Positions 25,263-33,479 of a stretch of DNA of 64,000 nucleotides are shown here, one piece after another. A program made the translations under genes and the position numbers. The stretch is from positions 186,001 to 250,000 of the forward strand of contig CAVUMM010000005.1 of NCBI GenBank assembly GCA_963742655.1, read 5' to 3'. Numbering within the stretch: the stretch's first letter is position 1; the number at the start of each line of letters is the position of its first letter. This stretch comes from JAICLK01 sp963742655. GTDB lineage: Bacteria; Patescibacteriota; Saccharimonadia; Saccharimonadales; UBA4665. Below the pieces are notes generated by a model that had not been told where the DNA came from, did no database searches, and saw only the letters and a program-made list of their open reading frames with translations.

Positions 25263-25315
25263 AAAACTCACCCTGCGATCACCCCTTCAGAACTAGTACA
25301 CTAATCAGGCACAAC

Positions 25316-26803
25316 CTACAGAATCGCTCGTGTTTTCCAATGGTGTGACGGTCCTGGCGCCCTGGTTGCTCCTTGGGCTGCGAGAGCAGCGGACTGCGCT
25401 AACTCGCCGAGTGGTACCGCTTGTGTTTGGTCAAGATTAGCTGCTGTCTCTTGGCCGTGTTCTACGGGTTGCATCGGTCCGGTATGCGCAGATTGGCTTG
25501 AAGCTGGCACTGTCGCCAGTGCTTCGGCATCCGCAACTACCCTGCGAGGCGCATGTGCCGCTTGGACAAGCGTGTCGTTAGCCGGCTTCATATTGATAAT
25601 CTGTATCGTTCCGTCAGCCCACCATGTCAGCATACAGTGCTCCCGAGAAACCGTGCTGGATATACTGTAGTTAAAGTCATCATCCTTATGAGGAAGAGGA
25701 AACAGTTCATGCAGTACATTTTGGGGCAACTGGCCCGACTCTGCCCGACGACCCAATATAACTTGGCCCTGGGCTTCCCCGAGTATGACAGGATTTTCTG
25801 CGCTAAAACCTTGGACCGTCGGAACTCCGTTACGCTCCATTTCTTCCCAATTCGCATGGCTATCTTCGGTTACTCTTGCCGGTACCACAGTGCGTTTAGC
25901 TTCATCGAAAACTTCAATCTTTGCTGGTACCAACAATAACCCCGGATCACCAGTCCAAAAGGGCCGATCGTCAAATACACGCTCGGTCAGCCTCCCCGAA
26001 CTATCACGGGGGTTGCGCCGTGTGTCTAAAATACCAAGCGCCACGCCACCACTTGCCGAATCACCTAGATAGATAATACCGCGTAACTCTGCGTCGACAC
26101 CAAAGCGCTCCTTCATTTCCCGACGCGTCAGCATCGGTGCAGTATCTTGTTGAATGGCGACCCGTTCCTGTTTGTCGAGATGTCGTGTGAAAATTTTGCG
26201 TGTGTCACGAACTGCTTCGCTGACCTCTAATGGATCTGCATTCAACGGACTGGTCGCAAAACTAAAGCGATTTTCATTGCGGTAGGCTTTCCATCTATCA
26301 CCGTATACGAACTGGAAAACCGAATCCCACGGAAGCGATTCTTCTGTTTGAGCAGGCTGGCTCTGCATGTCCGCTCCTCCGCGGTCTATGCCTGCACCAT
26401 GCCTGGCTACATAACCCAATGCGCGATGCGAATTCCGTATTTGCTGGCTCCTGATATCCGCTACGAGCGGCGCGGGGTCCGGCTGCCTGTCCGCGAGCCA
26501 CGATGCAAACGCCGCGGCTCGATCATTGTCGGATACAGAATCTACCGGTTGGCCCGCTTGCCGTCTGCTGTCCTCCCATCCGGTTTGTTCGGCGAGTAAA
26601 TCGAGTGCACGGATAAGCCCTGACCGCTCCGTTTCGTAGTTGAGCTCCAAGCTTTGTAGGTCATATAGTGCTGCACGCCTTTGCTCGAAAGCAGGCACGC
26701 TTGCCAGCATATACTCCGCTGGCTGGTCTAGACCACTGAGCGCTTCATGCGGTAATGTAGGGGTGCCTAGGTCAACAATCGGTTCTGTGTGTTTGTTGGT
26801 CAT
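25316..26803 (-). CDS. FHA-domain protein with shared orphan domain
   Basis: 495 residues. Residues ~355-425 look like an FHA phosphothreonine-binding domain: VILGRRAE at the start, STVSREHCMLTWW (S-R-x-H core), then IINMKPANDTLV in place of the N-G-T end. The central part (PMLTRREMKERFGVDAELRG and following) is similar to a stretch in the next orphan, 26881-28347, so the two are likely paralogues, this one with FHA added. The N-terminal ~170 residues are helical and unrecognised. No kinase gene is nearby. TTGCAA-17-TATACA with an 8-nt gap drives it. Confidence 0.7.
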   Translation of the reverse strand: MTNKHTEPIVDLGTPTLPHEALSGLDQPAEYMLASVPAFEQRRAALYDLQSLELNYETERSGLIRALDLLAEQTGWEDSRRQAGQPVDSVSDNDRAAAFASWLADRQPDPAPLVADIRSQQIRNSHRALGYVARHGAGIDRGGADMQSQPAQTEESLPWDSVFQFVYGDRWKAYRNENRFSFATSPLNADPLEVSEAVRDTRKIFTRHLDKQERVAIQQDTAPMLTRREMKERFGVDAELRGIIYLGDSASGGVALGILDTRRNPRDSSGRLTERVFDDRPFWTGDPGLLLVPAKIEVFDEAKRTVVPARVTEDSHANWEEMERNGVPTVQGFSAENPVILGEAQGQVILGRRAESGQLPQNVLHELFPLPHKDDDFNYSISSTVSREHCMLTWWADGTIQIINMKPANDTLVQAAHAPRRVVADAEALATVPASSQSAHTGPMQPVEHGQETAANLDQTQAVPLGELAQSAALAAQGATRAPGPSHHWKTRAIL

Positions 26804-26811
26804 TTATAATA

Positions 26812-26840
26812 TGTATAGCATAAGTACTAATAAATTGCAA
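26812..26840 (-). promoter_or_regulatory. Promoter of the FHA-domain gene
   Basis: TTGCAA (26835-26840), 17-bp spacer ending TGC, TATACA (26812-26817), then 8 nt to the ATG; no Shine-Dalgarno. Confidence 0.6.
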
Positions 26841-26880
26841 ACACCTTACATATCGGCCGCCTTTTGGGCGCTACTTCTAC

Positions 26881-28347
26881 CTAGGCTTGAACGACAGCTC
26901 GCCTGCCTAGCCTGCGGCTCAGCCGTCGACGTTGATGCTGTTTCGCATGTTTAGCACGGTAGTCTCTATCTCTGCTCTCGTGCATCTGGGCGGCTGCAAC
27001 CGGTAGCACTTCTATCCGGTCCTGGTCTACATCTACCGCTATAACTTCTTCTGCCTCGATTACAGGTAAATTACCCCACGAACCATGATAATCTTCGCCA
27101 GATAATGTATGTGCAGATTGTAGCTTGAGCGGCTTTTTCCAAGCTCGGTCACGATGGACGAGGAGGTCGTCACCGTCCCAGTAAACTTCGGCTCCTCGTG
27201 GTCTAAAATCGCTATCCGCTTTGGCTTGGTCTACTAGTTTCGAGTCAACCGCTAGTGCCTGGTAGCCACGATTCCCTCTTAATTCAATCGCCTTATTAAG
27301 GTCAAACTGCTTGTCCCGGTAAGGAACAAGTAAGTATCCTTCGAGCGCTCCGGTTGGCTTTATCACTCCCCACGAAGAACCATATACTGCGACGAGGCAC
27401 CGCAGCTCTCCGTCAATGCCGTGTTTCTCCATCTGAATCTTGGTCAACACAGGAACCTGATTGCCAAGTACCGGGACCGTTGCGCCAACAGGTATTTCTT
27501 CGCTGAACATTCCTATTTTTCGGGCATCGGCTCCCTTCGTTTTCATAATGTCGTGGTGTGTAACATATATATCAAAGTCAAAGTTGGTTTGATCCTTGAA
27601 AGAGCGCCATTCATTTTTTTCATAAACATATGTGGCCAATCTTTCCCATGCCCATGCGCGACTATGCCAACTTTCGGGTGAGTCTTGCGCGTTGCCTTCC
27701 ATATGCTCGTATTTAGAACCATAAAATCGAACAAACGCTTCTGCCGCGTCATGTACCTGAGCGCCTTCTGCAGGATCCGTGTAATGCGCGACCGACATAT
27801 TATCGGCAATCTCATCTTGCATTTCTGCTGGGTAAGCCTGATACATGCCCATGCGTGTTCGTATATCTAGTACCCAGTCCGCGGGATTCGGGAATCGCTC
27901 CCTAATTTTTGCCGACAGCGCCCATGGCTCCCCAAAGAATTCATTCTCTTCGCAGAACATCGTCAATGCATCCCGGCCATAATGCGGGGCGCGAGAGACA
28001 AGCTCAAGGTAATTTACCTGGAGTTCACCGGGTATGACTGCAGAATGAACCCTGTCAAATCGTGCATTACCATAACCTCCACTCGACCTATAGGCTGGAT
28101 TCCAGGCCCATTCATGAACGACTTGGCTAACATCGTGATCGGGGTTTACGACTGAAATAGGCGGTTGCTGTGTGCCATCGGGTCTGATCAGAAATCCGGG
28201 TTCATGATGCCACACGTGCCCGGTATCCTGTTCCCATTCTAAAATAGATGGATCGTCGCCAGGTGCACGCCCTGCCTGAAACTGCATCCCTTCGTCTGAG
28301 GGGTGCATATCGGGTCTTTCATGGTGGAGTTGTAGATCGCTGGCCAT
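26881..28347 (-). CDS. Orphan protein paralogous to the FHA-domain protein
   Basis: 488 residues, soluble, His/Trp-rich N-terminal half. The segment PVLTKIQMEKHGIDGELRCL followed by a hydrophobic beta strand and GYLLVPYRDKQFDLNKAIEL aligns with the segment starting PMLTRREMKERFGVDAELRG of the neighbouring gene and its LLLVPAKIEVFDEAK. No FHA motif is visible here; the C-terminus is a basic Arg-rich tail (HQRRRLSRRLGRR) that may bind nucleic acid. Function unknown. Confidence 0.65.
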   Translation of the reverse strand: MASDLQLHHERPDMHPSDEGMQFQAGRAPGDDPSILEWEQDTGHVWHHEPGFLIRPDGTQQPPISVVNPDHDVSQVVHEWAWNPAYRSSGGYGNARFDRVHSAVIPGELQVNYLELVSRAPHYGRDALTMFCEENEFFGEPWALSAKIRERFPNPADWVLDIRTRMGMYQAYPAEMQDEIADNMSVAHYTDPAEGAQVHDAAEAFVRFYGSKYEHMEGNAQDSPESWHSRAWAWERLATYVYEKNEWRSFKDQTNFDFDIYVTHHDIMKTKGADARKIGMFSEEIPVGATVPVLGNQVPVLTKIQMEKHGIDGELRCLVAVYGSSWGVIKPTGALEGYLLVPYRDKQFDLNKAIELRGNRGYQALAVDSKLVDQAKADSDFRPRGAEVYWDGDDLLVHRDRAWKKPLKLQSAHTLSGEDYHGSWGNLPVIEAEEVIAVDVDQDRIEVLPVAAAQMHESRDRDYRAKHAKQHQRRRLSRRLGRRAVVQA

Positions 28348-28423
28348 CTATACATCCTATTATCGTATAAAAGATTATTGCAGTGTGCGCATTGTATGTT
28401 TATATTACAGTAGCACAAATGGC

Positions 28424-29350
28424 TTAATCTGTCAATCTGAGGCTTACCAGGTAGGTTTGCAGGGCTTCGTCTGCGTCGAGTGGTTCGCGTTTTAGGCGGG
28501 TGTCGATTTGTAAAAGATTTGCGATGAGATGTTTAAGACGAACTAGGGTTAGTTTGCGGGCCACGCCAGCACTTTTTCGTACGACGAACGGATTGAGTTT
28601 GGCTTCGCGGGCAATTTGATCGGGTGTGCGGTCGGCGGCGGTTTTGATAAGTGCCAGCACGTGCAGTTGCCAGGCTAGCATGGCGATGATCTGCGGCGGT
28701 TCGACCTTCATGGCGCGCTGCTCTTCGTAAATTGCCAGGGCGTGCTTGGTGTTGCCCGCGAAAGCGGCTTCGATCAGTTCAAAGATGGTGCTATGCGGCG
28801 TGGCGTCTGTCAGCAAGTCAATCGTTTCGCGCGTGATTTTAGTGTCGTACAAAAGTAATTTTTCGAGCTCGCCGCTCAAGCCTTGCTGTCCCACGCCCGC
28901 GCGTTCAACCAGATATAAGGCGTCGCTCCGGCTCAAGCTGCCGCCCCGCTCTTTCGCTTCGGCCGTGAGCCATCCAGCCAACCCCGTTCGGTCGAGCTCG
29001 CCAAATTCACGAAAATCCGTTATCTTTTTAAGTAACTTGTAGTAGCTGGATCGTTTGTCGAACTTCGGCTCCACTAAAATAACATCGGTGGTTTCGGGCA
29101 GTTCTTTGAGCAGCCGCTCGGCATGCTCGGCAAATTTTTTATTCGCGCCGGGGGTTCGCAATACCACCATTTTTTTACTCGACAGAAACGGCAAACTTTG
29201 TAGCGCTTCCTGCAGTTGCTCGAAAGCCGCTTCTTCACCGTCCAGACGCTCGAGCGCCATGTCACCATATTCGGCAAGGAACGCTGCGACTAGCTTGTCC
29301 AGCTCTGTGTGCAAACCAAAACTATTCTCCCCGCTCAGCACTATTGTCAT
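28424..29350 (-). CDS. holA: DNA polymerase III subunit delta
   Basis: 308 residues with the clamp-loader delta layout: N-terminal DNA_pol3_delta domain (MTIVLSGENSFGLHTELDKL), LPFLSSKKMVVLR, then FELIEAAFAGNTKHALAIY and the C-terminal collar helices (LLQIDTRLKREPLDADEALQ). It opens the beta clamp in the gamma-complex. Usual length. Divergent from the 29377 gene; their -10 regions overlap around 29358-29368. Confidence 0.93.
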   Translation of the reverse strand: MTIVLSGENSFGLHTELDKLVAAFLAEYGDMALERLDGEEAAFEQLQEALQSLPFLSSKKMVVLRTPGANKKFAEHAERLLKELPETTDVILVEPKFDKRSSYYKLLKKITDFREFGELDRTGLAGWLTAEAKERGGSLSRSDALYLVERAGVGQQGLSGELEKLLLYDTKITRETIDLLTDATPHSTIFELIEAAFAGNTKHALAIYEEQRAMKVEPPQIIAMLAWQLHVLALIKTAADRTPDQIAREAKLNPFVVRKSAGVARKLTLVRLKHLIANLLQIDTRLKREPLDADEALQTYLVSLRLTD

Positions 29351-29376
29351 CGTGTAGCTATGATACCATCAGGTAT

Positions 29377-29859
29377 ATGCACACCGCCAAAAAGCCAACC
29401 ATCACTATTTGTTCGAGTTCAAGTTTTTACCGCCAAGTTAATGAATTGCAGGACGAACTTGCCTCCCGCGGATTCGAAGTGCTTGTTCCCAAAATGGCAG
29501 CACGGATGAAGCAAGACAATCATTACGAACGACAAACCTATCAACCTTGGTTGACCGATCCGAATGCTTACGGCAAGAAAGCCGATCTGATGCACGGCCA
29601 TTTCGACAAAGTCGTGCAAGCCGACGCCATCCTGGTGCTTAACGGCGAAAAGCACGGTGTGAAAAACTATATCGGCGGCAACGTATTGATGGAGATGGGC
29701 TTAGCTTTTCATTTAGGCATACCCATTTTTATTTTCTATGACATTCCGGAGGAATCGAAGTTTATGGAAGAAATCCGCGGTATGCTGCCGGTACTGATGA
29801 AAGGCGACGTCAAAAAATTCCCGGCGCCAGAAAAGCTCGGCGCATCCGCAAGCGGTTAA
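29377..29859 (+). CDS. Nucleoside 2-deoxyribosyltransferase-like protein
   Basis: 160 residues from ATG 29377 (CAGG upstream; the ATG at 29344 would read through the holA promoter). A flavodoxin-like Rossmann fold opens with ITICSSSSFYRQVNELQDEL. ADAILVLNGEKHGVKNYIGG and the EMGLAFHLGIPIFIF region match the nucleoside 2-deoxyribosyltransferase superfamily, where the Glu in the MEMGLA segment is the catalytic nucleophile. Related proteins hydrolyse or transfer deoxyribosyl groups from nucleotides. Its 3' end overlaps fpg by 4 bp on the other strand. Confidence 0.75.
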   Translation: MHTAKKPTITICSSSSFYRQVNELQDELASRGFEVLVPKMAARMKQDNHYERQTYQPWLTDPNAYGKKADLMHGHFDKVVQADAILVLNGEKHGVKNYIGGNVLMEMGLAFHLGIPIFIFYDIPEESKFMEEIRGMLPVLMKGDVKKFPAPEKLGASASG

Positions 29860-30845
29860 ACCTTGCGTTGGCACTTCGGGCAGATGTGCGTCCCCCGGCC
29901 GGCTACTCGTAGTTTGACGATGGTCGTGCCGCACCTGGGGCAAGGTTTGCCTTCGCGGCGAAAGACGTTGGCGAATGTAAGGTAGCTGCCCCGCCGGCCT
30001 TCGGCATCCACGTAATTTTTGTCGGTGCTGCCGCCTTTTTCAATCGACAGCTTCAATACCGCAACGAGCGATTCGTATAGTCTTTTAATCTTCGCGTCAG
30101 AAATATTTTTGACGAGTGTTGCCGGATGTATTTTGGCGCTCCACAAAGATTCATCAGCATAGATGTTGCCAATGCCGGCAATAACGGTTTGGTCGAGTAT
30201 TGCCGCTTTAATATTTGTGTTCGATCGGCGTTTTAGCTGTTCACGCAAGCTGCGCCAGGTAAAATCTGTGCTCAGCGGCTCAGGCCCAAGCTTTTTCAGG
30301 AAATCTATTTGCGGCACTTCGGCTGTTGGCAACAATCGGACCCAACCGAATTTTCGCTGGTCGTTAAAGTATAATTTACTACCGTCATTGAACGTAAAAA
30401 TCACTCGCGTCGAGCTGTCAGGCAGTTCGCCAACTAGCGACCCGCTGGGATGCCCCGCCCCAAACCGAACCGAGGGTTCGTCAATTTTCAAATTCCAAAC
30501 ATCAAAATTCAAACTTTCGCCATTTTCTTCGGTTGATTTCTTTCGTTCTGTTGAACTTTGGAGTTTGGTTTTTGAACTTTTCTTTGTCGCAGCGCCGACA
30601 AAGACTAATTGTCCTGTCATTTTCAAATGGATGACCAGCGAATATTTAGTGCTCAGCTCGATGAGCAAGACTTTTGCGCGGCGTCGTACTGTCACAACTT
30701 TAGCGCCAATCAAAAAACGCTGGACGTCCGCTTCGGCATTCGGGAAGCTCTTTGGCCAATTATGTTCTACTTTGGCGATTTTGCGGCCCGGCAAAAGCCT
30801 ACCCAGGCCCAATCGCACCGTTTCGACTTCTGGCAATTCTGGCAT
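29856..30845 (-). CDS. mutM: Formamidopyrimidine-DNA glycosylase with in-frame repeat insertion
   Basis: 329 residues, longer than the usual ~275. It starts MPELPEVETVRLGL (catalytic Pro2 after Met removal, Glu3). The helix-two-turn-helix LDQTVIAGIGNIYADESLW and the zinc finger CPRC-x16-CPKC at the C-terminus are intact. The extra length is residues ~89-122, encoded by an inverted heptad-repeat element; the insert is Lys/Ser/Glu-rich and lies in a loop of the N-terminal domain. It removes 8-oxoguanine and nicks the strand. Likely active, since all catalytic parts remain. Confidence 0.94.
   Translation of the reverse strand: MPELPEVETVRLGLGRLLPGRKIAKVEHNWPKSFPNAEADVQRFLIGAKVVTVRRRAKVLLIELSTKYSLVIHLKMTGQLVFVGAATKKSSKTKLQSSTERKKSTEENGESLNFDVWNLKIDEPSVRFGAGHPSGSLVGELPDSSTRVIFTFNDGSKLYFNDQRKFGWVRLLPTAEVPQIDFLKKLGPEPLSTDFTWRSLREQLKRRSNTNIKAAILDQTVIAGIGNIYADESLWSAKIHPATLVKNISDAKIKRLYESLVAVLKLSIEKGGSTDKNYVDAEGRRGSYLTFANVFRREGKPCPRCGTTIVKLRVAGRGTHICPKCQRKV
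30482..30581. repeat. Inverted heptad-repeat element inside mutM
   Basis: Plus strand, left arm 30482-30516: CAATTTT, CAAATTC, CAAACAT, CAAAATT, CAAACTT. Right arm 30547-30581: TCTGTTG, AACTTTG, GAGTTTG, GTTTTTG, AACTTTT. The arms have the form CAAANNN and NNNTTTG, so they are inverted. The 30-bp centre is unique. It is 100 bp long and spans mutM codons 89-122 without breaking the frame. Confidence 0.7.
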
Positions 30846-30867
30846 GTTTATAGTATGTCAGAATTAC

Positions 30868-30886
30868 CCTGAGCCCGTCGAATGGG
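30868..30886. repeat. CCCTGAGC-GTCGAA type short repeat
   Basis: CCCTGAGCCCGTCGAATGG is a variant of the short CCCTGAGCNNGTCGAAGGG motif that recurs in many bacterial genomes. GCCC/GGGC inside it can pair around GTCGAAT. A second copy lies in the MmcQ gene at 56596. Confidence 0.45.
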
Positions 30887-30904
30887 CAACTCCGGCATAT
30901 CATC

Positions 30905-30910
30905 TATAAT
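30905..30910 (+). promoter_or_regulatory. -10 box, leaderless start of the DciA-like gene
   Basis: TATAAT, then 7 nt, then ATG at 30918; no Shine-Dalgarno. A weak -35 (TGGGCA) is 16 bp upstream, at the edge of the short repeat. Confidence 0.55.
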
Positions 30911-30917
30911 AACGTAG

Positions 30918-31157
30918 ATGGACAGCCTACATGACCTACTTGGCCGGAAAGATTTTGACGAACCGCCTGAAGTCGCGGCAATCAAAAAATACGTGCGAGA
31001 ACAGTTCGACGAAGCTGTGGCCGTGACAGTTCGCGAGCGCGAGATTATCATCGCGGCCCCCAACGCCGCGCTCGCTAACACCTTGCGTTTGCGTGTGCTG
31101 GCCCTGCGGAGGATCACCGGCGAAAATAAACGCTTAGTTTTTCGAATCGGCAAGTAG
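30918..31157 (+). CDS. DUF721/DciA-like protein
   Basis: 79 residues. The pattern IKKYVREQFDEAVAVTVRER, then hydrophobic IIIAAPNAALANTLRLRVLALRRI, looks like the DUF721 (DciA) domain without extra tails. DciA loads or activates the replicative helicase in bacteria lacking DnaC/DnaI; small DUF721 proteins are common in reduced genomes. The 3' end overlaps the convergent HAD gene by 24 bp. Assignment rests on a short sequence, so moderate. Confidence 0.6.
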   Translation: MDSLHDLLGRKDFDEPPEVAAIKKYVREQFDEAVAVTVREREIIIAAPNAALANTLRLRVLALRRITGENKRLVFRIGK

Positions 31158-31718
31158 GCGTTCAATGGCTGCTTTGCCCTGTTCGAAATTCCGATATAAA
31201 ACCGATCGCATGCCAACCGCCTCCGCTCCGGCACAGTGCGTTTCGCGGTCGTCGACCATGACGCATTCTGTCGGTTGCACGCCAAGCTGCTCGGCAGCGT
31301 ACAGGTAAATTCGCGGGTCGGGTTTCATAATGCCGAGCTCCGCAGACACGACGACCGCGTCGAAGTGCGTTTCTAACTCTTGCGCCCCAAAACGCCGATG
31401 CAGGCTTTGGCGGCCGATGTTACTGACGAGCGCCGTCTTGTACTGCCGCTTAAGTTCAAGGATGTATGCGAATAGGCGCGGATCCTTGGTTTCGCCCTGA
31501 TCGATGCGCTGTCGCCAAGCTTCAACACTCGTGCCCAGCAGCTCGGCAATCTGCCGGTTTGATTCCGCCGGATCGATAAAACCGCGATTATTGGCATGGA
31601 TAATGTCGACGATCTGGCGCGCGGCTGATGGATTTGTTTCCTCAAGTTCTTCGACAACAACTTTCAGCGCGTCAGTAATTAGCACGCCAAAACAGTCAAA
31701 AATAATCGCCCTGATCAC
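31134..31718 (-). CDS. HAD-superfamily hydrolase
   Basis: 194 residues starting with GTG at 31718. Motif I is AIIFDCFGVL: the nucleophile Asp is present, but Phe and Cys surround the usual second Asp position, as in some HAD-IA members. TALVSNIG is motif II, IMKPDPRIY supplies the motif III Lys, and CVMVDDRETHCAGAEAVGM is motif IV. Probably a small-molecule phosphatase; substrate unknown. TATACT lies 7 nt before the GTG, with GGGGG between, so the leader is minimal. Confidence 0.85.
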   Translation of the reverse strand: MIRAIIFDCFGVLITDALKVVVEELEETNPSAARQIVDIIHANNRGFIDPAESNRQIAELLGTSVEAWRQRIDQGETKDPRLFAYILELKRQYKTALVSNIGRQSLHRRFGAQELETHFDAVVVSAELGIMKPDPRIYLYAAEQLGVQPTECVMVDDRETHCAGAEAVGMRSVLYRNFEQGKAAIERLLADSKN

Positions 31719-31760
31719 ACCCCCAAGTATACGTGAAACTGCTGTTTTAGGTTGCCCGCA

Positions 31761-31882
31761 AGGACTTTCGCAGAATGGTGCTATTCGTTCGAAGGCCGAG
31801 CACCGAAGCGGAGCGTACTTGAAAGTACGTGAGCATCGGAGCGCAGGTATTCGGGCGAAGAGTGCCGTTTTGCGGAAGTCCT
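31761..31882 (+). ncRNA. Candidate structured RNA: ~120-nt long hairpin
   Basis: Two 60-nt arms (31761-31820 and 31823-31882) are imperfect reverse complements closing on a TGAA tetraloop with CGTACT/AGTACG. Of the outer 37 positions, 27 pair Watson-Crick, 8 are G-U and 2 mismatch. All eight substitutions give G-U only in plus-strand RNA; on the minus strand they would be A-C. This asymmetry points to a functional plus-strand transcript. Both flanking genes are on the minus strand. No coding sense and no U-run. Confidence 0.55.
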
Positions 31883-31886
31883 ACAC

Positions 31887-32432
31887 TCAGAATTGCAGGT
31901 TTTCTGTCAAAGTCATGTACCCCGGAATCTGCGCCTGGAACAGCTGCACAGTCGTAGTAGTATTTCCGCGATACGTACCCTGGCCGCCGCATGACGTCGC
32001 CCAGTAATTTATGATCGAACTGTTATTTTCAAGAAGCTGGAAGGTGTATCGCTCGCCGCCCGGACAATAGCCCTGCTTGTTAGGAATCTGCAATTTCAAC
32101 CCGCTGGTAAAACCGGCCACGGCCAAAGCCTGCAGGAACGCCGAGTAAGACGTTTCGTTATTCTGTATGTCTTTACTATGGTCAATCCTACCTTCGTAAC
32201 CCCTGGTGATTTGGAAATTCGTCTGTGTAGCACCCACGGTAATCTGGACGCCTTGGTGCTCGATATCGGAAACGATCGGCCCGTCAATAGTTAGACGCGC
32301 GACCGCTCCGCTGTTAGCATAGCTTGCCAGGTTGAATGGAATAGGCTTGGGGCCGTTGCCGTGTTTCAGGATAATAACAAACAGGAGCACAATTAGCCCC
32401 AAGAAAATTAGAAACCCGGTAAAGAATCGCAT
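31887..32432 (-). CDS. Membrane-anchored extracytoplasmic protein, unknown
   Basis: 181 residues. An N-terminal membrane anchor (FFTGFLIFLGLIVLLFVIIL) is followed by a beta-rich outer domain with two Cys (about residues 120 and 150) that could form a disulfide, and several Asn/Thr/Gly turns. No lipobox. Function unknown. Its stop lies 4 bp past the long hairpin at 31761-31882. Confidence 0.65.
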   Translation of the reverse strand: MRFFTGFLIFLGLIVLLFVIILKHGNGPKPIPFNLASYANSGAVARLTIDGPIVSDIEHQGVQITVGATQTNFQITRGYEGRIDHSKDIQNNETSYSAFLQALAVAGFTSGLKLQIPNKQGYCPGGERYTFQLLENNSSIINYWATSCGGQGTYRGNTTTTVQLFQAQIPGYMTLTENLQF

Positions 32433-32496
32433 CTGATCAAAAGTCTCTTAAATTACAAGCTAATCATACCATATGCATGATGGTTTTGCAACAATT

Positions 32497-32955
32497 TCAC
32501 CTCAGTTTAGCATTTTTTCGCTTGACGTAGGCCGCTATAGCTTCCAGCTCCGCGTCTAAGATGTCGTATTGGTCGCATTCTTCGGGCAGAATCCAGCGAA
32601 AATCATCGTGTTCTTCGCTTAAGCGCACTTTGGTCGCCCGGGTTTCGCAAACCGTAAAAATAGCCACGATGTGGCGCGGCACGCCTTTGATAACCGGCCA
32701 CCATTCGCCGACAAATACCGGATAGAGCGGTGTGAACTCCGTGATGCCGGTTTCTTCCGCGACTTCGCGCTTAAGTCCGTCAGCGTAGCTTTCACTCGGA
32801 TTGATGCGCCCGCCGGCGGCAGCATGGTATTTTCCGGCATTCGTACCTTCCGCGTACGATTCACCCGCTTCGCGCAGGATTAAAATCTTGCCATCGCGAT
32901 TTACCAATATACCCTTTGCCGCCACTTGCAAAACCGGTTCATCAGCACTGTTCAT
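32497..32955 (-). CDS. Nudix hydrolase
   Basis: 152 residues. Complete Nudix box GGRINPSESYADGLKREVAEETGI (G-x5-E-x7-R-E-V-x-E-E-x-G). It hydrolyses a nucleoside diphosphate linked to another group; substrate not predictable. Its ATG overlaps the stop of the HIT gene by 4 bp (ATGA). Last gene of the Nudix/HIT operon. Confidence 0.9.
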   Translation of the reverse strand: MNSADEPVLQVAAKGILVNRDGKILILREAGESYAEGTNAGKYHAAAGGRINPSESYADGLKREVAEETGITEFTPLYPVFVGEWWPVIKGVPRHIVAIFTVCETRATKVRLSEEHDDFRWILPEECDQYDILDAELEAIAAYVKRKNAKLR

Positions 32956-33476
32956 TTCTGTACTCCTTTAAAATAATTTCCTAAACCTTGAAACATATTC
33001 CGCACCCCGCCGCGCGGATCAGGAACGTCGCCTTCCCATCGCGGAATTATATGCCAGTGCAAATGATCCTTCGTCTGACCGGCTGCCGTACCGTCGTTGA
33101 CGCCATCGTTAAAAGCATCCGGCGGTCGATTGTCCGCGCGTGATAGAAGTTCCATAGCGTATGCTATAAATTCGCCGGATTTCGGGCCTCTCGGGCGACG
33201 AAGCATTTCTTCGCAGATCGCATTAAGATCGGTGCGCAATATTTGATTTCTGAGCGCCAGCGCCGCTTTCGCGATACTTTGCAGCTCCGCTTCGTTCAAA
33301 TCACGAAAGTATGGCACGTGACGCTTGGGAATTAATAGCGCGTGCCCCGGCCGAACGGGGTTAATCTCCCACATGCCCGCGAACAGGCCGGATTCGTCTT
33401 CGAAGAAAAATTCAGGCCATCCAGCCTCCATCTCATCACAGAATGAACACTTCGTCTTTGTAAAATCGCCTGCCAT
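32952..33476 (-). CDS. HIT-family nucleotide hydrolase/transferase
   Basis: 174 residues. The histidine triad reads HLHWHIIPR (about residues 138-146), and the helper region RPGHALLIPKRHV is upstream. An N-terminal C-x-x-C (CSFC) may bind zinc as in some GalT/HINT relatives. There is an insertion of about 35 residues between helix and triad compared with minimal HINT proteins. It likely acts on AMP-linked or dinucleotide substrates, fitting its place among Nudix genes. Confidence 0.9.
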   Translation of the reverse strand: MAGDFTKTKCSFCDEMEAGWPEFFFEDESGLFAGMWEINPVRPGHALLIPKRHVPYFRDLNEAELQSIAKAALALRNQILRTDLNAICEEMLRRPRGPKSGEFIAYAMELLSRADNRPPDAFNDGVNDGTAAGQTKDHLHWHIIPRWEGDVPDPRGGVRNMFQGLGNYFKGVQK

Positions 33477-33479
33477 ACG

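Noticed and set aside
31761..31882. Terminator of the 31887-32432 gene
   Set aside because: Read on the minus strand the arms give A-C mismatches and no U-tract follows; plus-strand RNA fits better.
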